Of a DNA stretch of 64,000 nt, positions 58,189 to 64,000 are shown piece by piece; within the stretch, counting starts at the first letter, position 1, and each line of letters opens with the position of its first letter. The stretch lies in the NCBI RefSeq assembly GCF_026151205.1, contig NC_087075.1:5386858-5450857 (forward strand). The letters are read 5' to 3'. Below the pieces are notes generated by a model. It had not been told where the DNA came from and made no database searches. It saw only the letters and a list, made by a program, of their open reading frames with translations. Source of the DNA: Bolinopsis microptera. Lineage: Eukaryota > Ctenophora > Tentaculata > Lobata > Bolinopsidae. The translations under genes were made by a program, and so were the position numbers.

Positions 58189-58283
58189 GGTCCGGGACTC
58201 TACGCGTAAGACTCTAACACTTACCGGAACCCTAGGCCTAACCCTAACCCGCTGTAAAGTCTTACGCCGTAGAGTCCGGACCC
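58189..58283. repeat. Inverted repeat with telomere-like core
   Basis: GGTCCGGGACTCTACGCGTA and its near-complement TACGCCGTAGAGTCCGGACC (about 24 bp arms) enclose CCTAGGCCTAACCCTAACCC. It could be a small foldback or a structured site. The rest of 57700-59037 has no supported gene. Confidence 0.55.
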
Positions 58284-59037
58284 CTCTACACTAATCGGAA
58301 TCCTTTCTTTAGGTTTCTTGTTGGTGCATTAGTATGCAAGAGAGCTCATCATTGTTCTTGTGAAAACAGAAAATGAGTTGAGAGGACGAACTTTAAGACT
58401 AGTTAGTTAAAGAGTGACGGTGTTATCATCCTGTAGACATGGTTTGTCATTATCTTACAACTCCTCTTATAGGTACAAATCTGAGGCACCTCATTCCCAA
58501 CGGTGACTAATCATCTGACAAATACTGCACTCTACAGTATTCCATAGTATTCACCAGCTACAAGCTTAGTGAAGCTGACTAATGTGGTACATGGTAGCTC
58601 TTGTAATATTTATAAATATTTGAGCCGTCCAGAAGCAGTTGCATGGAGGTCTAACAATACGAACCTACGTAAAATTGTGGACTCACGAATGTGACTAAAG
58701 GATTGTTCCTCGGTTCATTCGTGGCTAGAAATAATAAACGAAACATATAATTATATACAATATACGGCATTCTCAATTCTGGCATACTGGTGACTACCTT
58801 ATCGGACCTAATTTGGACGGACATTACATGAACGGACATAATTATGAACGGACATTAATATGAACGCTCGAAGGCATTCAAAACCATCAAAAATCCGAAT
58901 TTTTTTCAATTTTTTGACGTTTTTTTAATTTCAGCAAATGATTTTAAATCCATTTTTAATACTTATACAGTAAGTAAGAAAAGCAGTCGTTAAGCATTAA
59001 AAATGTTAAAATATGTGTACATGATCAGTGTCTAATA

Positions 59038-59416
59038 TCACATATCATCTTCATCAAATGGGTTTTCGTGCATAGAATAGTCCATGCTTAAAGCATATGT
59101 GGTTTCTAGCTTTATGGAAACCTTTTTTATCAAACTACCCCGCCCCCCGGTCCTGCATTTCAGTGTTAACTTTTACAAGCCATTCGGCGTGAAGTGGTTT
59201 TATCTTAGACAACTTTGGGTTTACCTTAACATCACGTGGGGCTTTCCTAGCACTGTTTCATTACCTCCCCTGAGTTATATGAACTATAACAACGTCGGAT
59301 TCGACAATGTCCTTGGCAACACGATTTACCGTAATATCTAGAGGCTGGAACAAGTTTGTCATGTTGGCGGGGACTAACTCATGAACTATGTTGTTGAGTG
59401 CCATAATTTCGGTGAC
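59038..59416 (-). pseudogene. Pogo-like (DDE_1) transposase C-terminal remnant
   Basis: Minus strand: NNIVHELVPANMTNLFQPLD followed by ITVNRVAKD, the hallmark VPANxTxLxQPLDxxVN block of pogo/Tigger-type DDE transposases; then in another frame KPLHAEWLVKVNTEM, and at the end MHENPFDEDDM and a stop at 59038. Frames change at least twice, so it is broken. The sequence left of it (AT-rich, 58880-59030) may be its 3' end. Confidence 0.75.
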
Positions 59417-59663
59417 TTTTCCGCCAAGTGACCCTTGAAAACATCATATACTAGTAGAACTAGTATAGTGTTATATTATTTGTAGAGAATATTTTAATGG
59501 TGTACAGTGTAAGCATAGTTCAAAAATGTCTCTATTAGTATTGCCAAATTGCTTCCAGGCGTTTTGCACGAGCAAAATGTTCAAAAATGTTTGCCTTCGG
59601 CAAACTTTAACTGCACGATACTACTACTATAGTATTGAAATTTATAAAACCTTTGAAATTCTG

Positions 59664-59698
59664 ACTGTGGCGCACAGAAAATCATTCCTACACCCCTG
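59664..59698. repeat. Fragment of the hAT-like MITE family
   Basis: CTGTGGCGCAC then AGAAAATCATTCCTACACCC and CTG matches the right end of the MITE at 49857-50504. Only this end is present. 59699-60665 otherwise has no supported gene. Confidence 0.65.
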
Positions 59699-60742
59699 AA
59701 TTATCTGCTATTACATGTGAACATTGCGAGGTATCTAGAGGTGGGAAAGGAGGAATTATTTTTGTTTTACGGGGAATTGAATAATGATTGAATCAAGTAA
59801 TCAAGCTTTCTTGGAAACGCGTAGCTCCAGTATAGACATGGGTTTAAGTATAAGTATAAATTACAAGTCATTATCAGGGTACCATACCAACTACCACATA
59901 ACGATTGAGAAATTTAATTATATCTCCCCACGAATTTTACCTGGGGACCTCTCTGTTCATAAACAGGTTGAATATATATTGGAATAACAATTGATAGGCC
60001 GAGCGCCGCCCAGTAACAAGAATTTTGATAGAATTAATTTGTTTATAATAATATGCTCTCTCGTACCACAATTACTATTAGAAAGTTTCTTATTTTACTC
60101 TTAGTTCCCAAAAATTATTTCGACAAACATTTTGGTGGCCCTCTCGTTGTTGTTGTAAAGACCTGTATAGAGCCACCTCTAAGGGCTTTGAGACAGTTTA
60201 TTAAATATAATATAATAATCAATAATATCGAAAGTCGTTTCAAAATATTTTCAAACTCAAAGTTGAAATCACACTCACACTAAAAAAATCAATTATTTTG
60301 TCAAATAGTAAAAATTTAAAAAAAAAAAACTCTCGACACATTACATTTACAGTACGTAAGCATGATTAGCATCAGCATGCCTTTCATTTTATTTGTACCA
60401 CTTAAGTCCCAGAACCTTTTATCTTTTAATTCTGCTTGCTATAGTTTGTTATAATATACGGCTATTCTAATTTCTAGAAATTTTCAAGCGTGACGATGAA
60501 AATTTTATCGCGAGAATTATCTTTAAGATTTTGTGCATTAAAAAGCCGCGCGGAGTGGGGTAAGGCTTGCTGTTATCAGCGCTTTGGCAGTGAAAAATAT
60601 GCTGAAATATGTCAGTCCATTAAGCGAACGTTGTTTATTACTGCTCGTTTATTGTGTGTTTGCTGTCGTCCTATGTTATGTTATGTTATGATATGATGTC
60701 ATGATTTAGCGATTATTGGTCGCTGTATTACTCAATCATCCC

Positions 60743-61515
60743 TCATCTATTGGACTTCCTCAAACCAGGTACGTTGTGTAGCAGAAATTCTGGCCAGCTG
60801 TCCTCTGAGTTAGCTAGTGTTGACTGTTGCTCAAGAAGCACGCGTTTTGCGTTCGATTTGTAAATATTTATTGAAAATAAGCTAGGTAGGGACGTGATGT
60901 TCTTGTTGGTGTCTGTTAGAGCTAGTAAAGGTCCTTTAAAAAAGATGGATGCTTTGAAACATCGGTTATTGTACGTATCTAGCCATTCGCTACTGTTCTC
61001 ATGATTTGAACCATGCGTGGGTATGTTAACTGGAAACAAATTTCTAATTGATACAGGTACTGTGTTAGGAAAGTGCTTCATGCGGTGCATTAATGTAAGC
61101 GCATTCTTTACGATGATGCCGTGTATTGTCAAAATCTCAAATTTGCAGAATGCTTCTCTGGTGTGAGCTGGCAATTTGCCGTCTTTGTAAAAGTAATTTA
61201 CATATCCTGGCATAACCATCCGCATTCCTTGCTTTTGTTTACGGAATAATGTCTCAATGTGACATTTTGCCGCGAATCCCCAGGCTAACGAGCAGTAGTT
61301 AACATGTGCCTCAATAAAACTATGGTAGAGTTGTAGTCGCACTTTTAGGGGCAGATGTCGTTTTAATTTGAACATGATGCCTATGTACCTACTCATTTTT
61401 AATCTTACCGCTGTGATATGTTTACACCATGTTAGTTTCTCATCAATTATAACACCCAGAAACCGTGCCTCAGTAACCCGTTCAATGTTTGTTCCAGATA
61501 TGTTGAGACTCGTAA
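60743..61515 (-). pseudogene. 5'-truncated CR1/Jockey-like LINE, C-terminal part
   Basis: Minus strand, reading from about 61515: ARFLGVIIDEKLTWCKHI, then MSRYIGIMFKLKRHLPLKVR, LQLYHSFIEAHVNYCSLAWG and FRKQKQGMRM, the post-RT region of CR1/L2/Jockey LINEs. It remains open to a stop at 60743. The upstream reverse transcriptase is absent, as usual for 5'-truncated copies. TTATG repeats at about 60672-60700 (ATAAC on the LINE strand) look like its 3' microsatellite tail. 61516-62057 has no gene. Confidence 0.75.
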
Positions 61516-62057
61516 ATTAATGGCACATATAAATGTTTGCATTGCATTGACACTTTTATTTGTCACTGACACTATACAATATACATGTAGTTAAACTTAA
61601 ATTATTTCATGTTCAATTCCATTGGAAATAGTTTTCAACCAAAACCCAAAATTGGGTTGCCGAGAATGAAATCGGCCGTGAATGAATCAGAATAAGAAAA
61701 GCGAACGACCAATATAAACTGAAGTGTTTTTTTTTCTCACATTATCTGGCATCCTGAGGATAGAAATAGCCGCAGAGATATATGTTTATCTTAGAAACAT
61801 AGTATGTCCTCCATAATGTGCCAAGTTTTCGTTTCGTTTTATTTCCGTAGCTCCTGTCGATTAGCGACATTACCCTTTCCCTCGAAGTCACCCTGTTACT
61901 CAAACCACCGAAAGTATCAGTTCTAATCAATTTACTGGTCAGTCACTGTACGTTATCCCAAGTAATCAACTCATTACCAGACAATCAGTGCAGCTAGGAA
62001 GTGTTTCACGCTCCAGCTAGCCCCTTGTAGGAATCAGCTCTCAAACTCCAAGAAAAT

Positions 62058-64000
62058 GGAAAATTCAAATCAAGTACCTCAGATGCCAGCCCTGTCCTGT
62101 CACCTCAACGAAAACACTCATAGCCTACTTACACCAAGAACAACAGATCTGCCAACTTTAATACGTGCACCCTTCAGCGGTTTGGGTCAGGAACAAACGA
62201 ACACCTTAGACTACACAACATCAGTAACTCAAAACAATGTTCAGAAGAGTGAAGTCACCGAAGATCAGTCATTACCAGTTTTTCAACCAGCAAAGGAAAT
62301 TCCAGCAACAATCTCCTGGGGTAGCTTCAAAGGACAGGAAATTACAGACCAACTCCACGTGATGTACAACAGAATAATCAGTTGGAAACGTAACATCTTC
62401 AAGATCCCATCAGGTACCCTCGGCAAAGCATTTATCGGAGAAATAACTCGACTGCTTGACCTTTGGATCAACAAAACATCGATGGAATCAATATCATTTC
62501 TCGCTCTTAACGTATTTACTGCAACAATGCTCCAAAAACCTTCGAAAACCTCAAAAAATCGAGATCATATCAAATACCTCGGAGAACGTTTGGAGAAATG
62601 GAAAGCAGGAAAGTTCAAAAAGCTCTTGTCGGAATGTGAGGCTATACAGAAGAGAATACCCCAAAACACACAGCAGAAGAACCAAACCCATGTTGCCAAA
62701 GTTTTCACACGACTGATGCTACAGGGCAAGGTTGCGGCAGCTCTGAGATGGATAACAAACAACAACTCACAACCCCTGGAAATCAGTCCCGAAGTTGTCA
62801 AAAAACTGAAAACCAAACATCCTGACGCAGCCCCACTAGCAACTGGAGTACTCAAAAAGGATAAGGTGCCCATCGTCGAACCTGTCATCTTCGAAAACAT
62901 CGACGCCGAACTGGTCTACAAAGCCGCAAAAATCACGAAAGGAGCGTGCGGGCCCAGTGGCCTTGACAGCGACACCTGGAGGAGGATATTGTGCTCAAAG
63001 TCGTTCGGAAAATCCTCCTCAGACGCTTGTGATTCAATAGCCAGGGCATGTAGGAGGCTCTGCACCGAGAACGTTGACCCGCAGCCAATCGCACCCTTGC
63101 TAAACTGTAGACTTATACCTCTCGATAAGAACCCAGGCATTCGTCCTATAGGTATTGGTGAGGTCTTGCGACGAATAATGGGAAAAACGGTGGTCATGTT
63201 CCTGAAGCCCGAAATCATCAACTCCGTCGGGCCACTACAGCTTTCTGCGGGTCAAGAGGGAGGATGCGAAGCCGCCTGTCATGCAATGTCCGACATATTT
63301 GCTGAAGACGACTGCCAGGGAGTCCTACTGGTGGACGCAACGAACGCGTTTAACAGCCTCAATCGCCAGACAGCACTGCACAACATCAGACACACCTGCC
63401 CCGAATTCGCCACGTACCTAATTAACACCTACAGAAACCCATCGAAACTATTCCTCCCCGATGGCAATCACTTATTATCTAAAGAAGGAACAACACAAGG
63501 TGACAACTGTGCGTCCGGTTTTTATTCCATTTCCACTCTCATGCTTCTACAAGAGTTGTCACTCATCGTCGGCTGTAAGAATATCTGGTACGCCGACGAC
63601 GGAGGAGCTGGCGGCTACTTGGAGTCACTCAAAGCCTGGTGGGACAAACTTCTGATAATTGGACCTCCCATAGGATACTTCCCAAATGCCACAAAGACAT
63701 GGTTAGTTGTCAAACAAGAACACCTAGACAAGGCACGAGAGCTATTTGATGGGACAGGAATCCAGATTACTCAGGAGGGAACTGGGGATAAATCAGGAGG
63801 GCAGAGATACCTCGGCGCTGCCATAGGGACACAGTCATTTATCAAGCAATATGTACAAGATAAGGTGGCAAAATGGGTCACAGAGCTTGAGGAGTTATGC
63901 AAGATCGCACTAACCGAACCCCAGCTGGCGTACTCAGCGTATATCACTGGACTCAGCAAGAGGTGGACATACGTGATGAGGACAATACCAAATATAGCCG
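62058..64000 (+). CDS. Reverse transcriptase of a retroelement, intact, runs off the window
   Basis: Open from ATG 62058 (in-frame TAG just upstream) to the window end, at least 647 residues without a stop. The first ~290 residues have no motif I recognise. Then GACGPSGLDSDTWRRIL, CRLIPLDKNPGIRPIGIGEV, LLVDATNAFNSLNR (motif A), EGTTQGDNCASGFYSIS (motif B), IWYADDGGAGG (motif C, catalytic Asp pair intact) and GYFPNATKTWLVVK. This set of motifs is, from memory, common in cnidarian repeat proteins; I am not certain which clade it belongs to. No endonuclease, zinc knuckle or RNase H falls within the window. The unbroken length suggests a young, possibly active copy. Confidence 0.85.

Overview
The window looks like nuclear DNA of an AT-rich, intron-rich, repeat-laden invertebrate. 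Small phase-1 exons encode animal extracellular modules (sushi/CCP, kringle, thrombospondin type 1, F5/8C or fucolectin-like), each with GT..AG introns, and several retroelement families are the kinds common in cnidarian genomes. A non-bilaterian animal (cnidarian or sponge-like) is my best guess; this is inference only.

Layout. (1) 771-16579 is one 15.8-kb mobile element that is almost entirely a perfect palindrome: two arms of about 7.9 kb meet at a 12-bp spacer (8688-8699). It starts TATGGTGGCC, ends GGCCACCATA and is flanked by a 6-bp target duplication CTACAC. Each arm carries the same nine-exon gene for a DDE integrase/transposase, reading outward from the centre. The left copy is intact (405 residues by my splicing); the right copy has lost the exon-6 splice donor. 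(2) About 1-37.3 kb, minus strand, is a head-to-tail array of recently duplicated genes for secreted or cell-surface proteins. Their signal-peptide exons lie at 625, 24937, 27856 and 36387. Ectodomains are an unrecognised ~146-residue module or an F5/8C-like plus sushi pair. Each unit has a conserved upstream region with a pair of CACGTG sites. The array is riddled with insertions: the giant palindrome, a second DNA transposon (17443-22241, 8-bp duplication) that itself contains a dead RTE-like LINE, a mariner-derived foldback, a LINE remnant near 29.5 kb and an R2-group LINE (32.3-35.5 kb). (3) 37.8-52.2 kb, plus strand: exons of a class I-like PI3-kinase catalytic subunit. In its large intron sits, on the minus strand, a fifth array-type gene with signal peptide, module, kringle and TSP1. 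That nested gene's own intron holds a 4.4-kb knot of inverted repeats. (4) 49.5-51 kb: a 35-bp minisatellite split by a hAT-like MITE. (5) 52.5-54.6 kb: a region almost without G on the plus strand. (6) 56.5-57.7 kb: another small secreted-protein gene on the minus strand. (7) 59-64 kb: a pogo-like transposase remnant, a LINE 3' end, and a long intact reverse transcriptase frame that runs off the window.

How it fits together: the host genes appear to be a duplicating family of extracellular recognition-type proteins with shared E-box/CLEAR-like upstream sites; the rest is mobile DNA inserted into promoters and introns. Two paralogous 'empty sites' inside the window let the boundaries of both DNA transposons be read directly.
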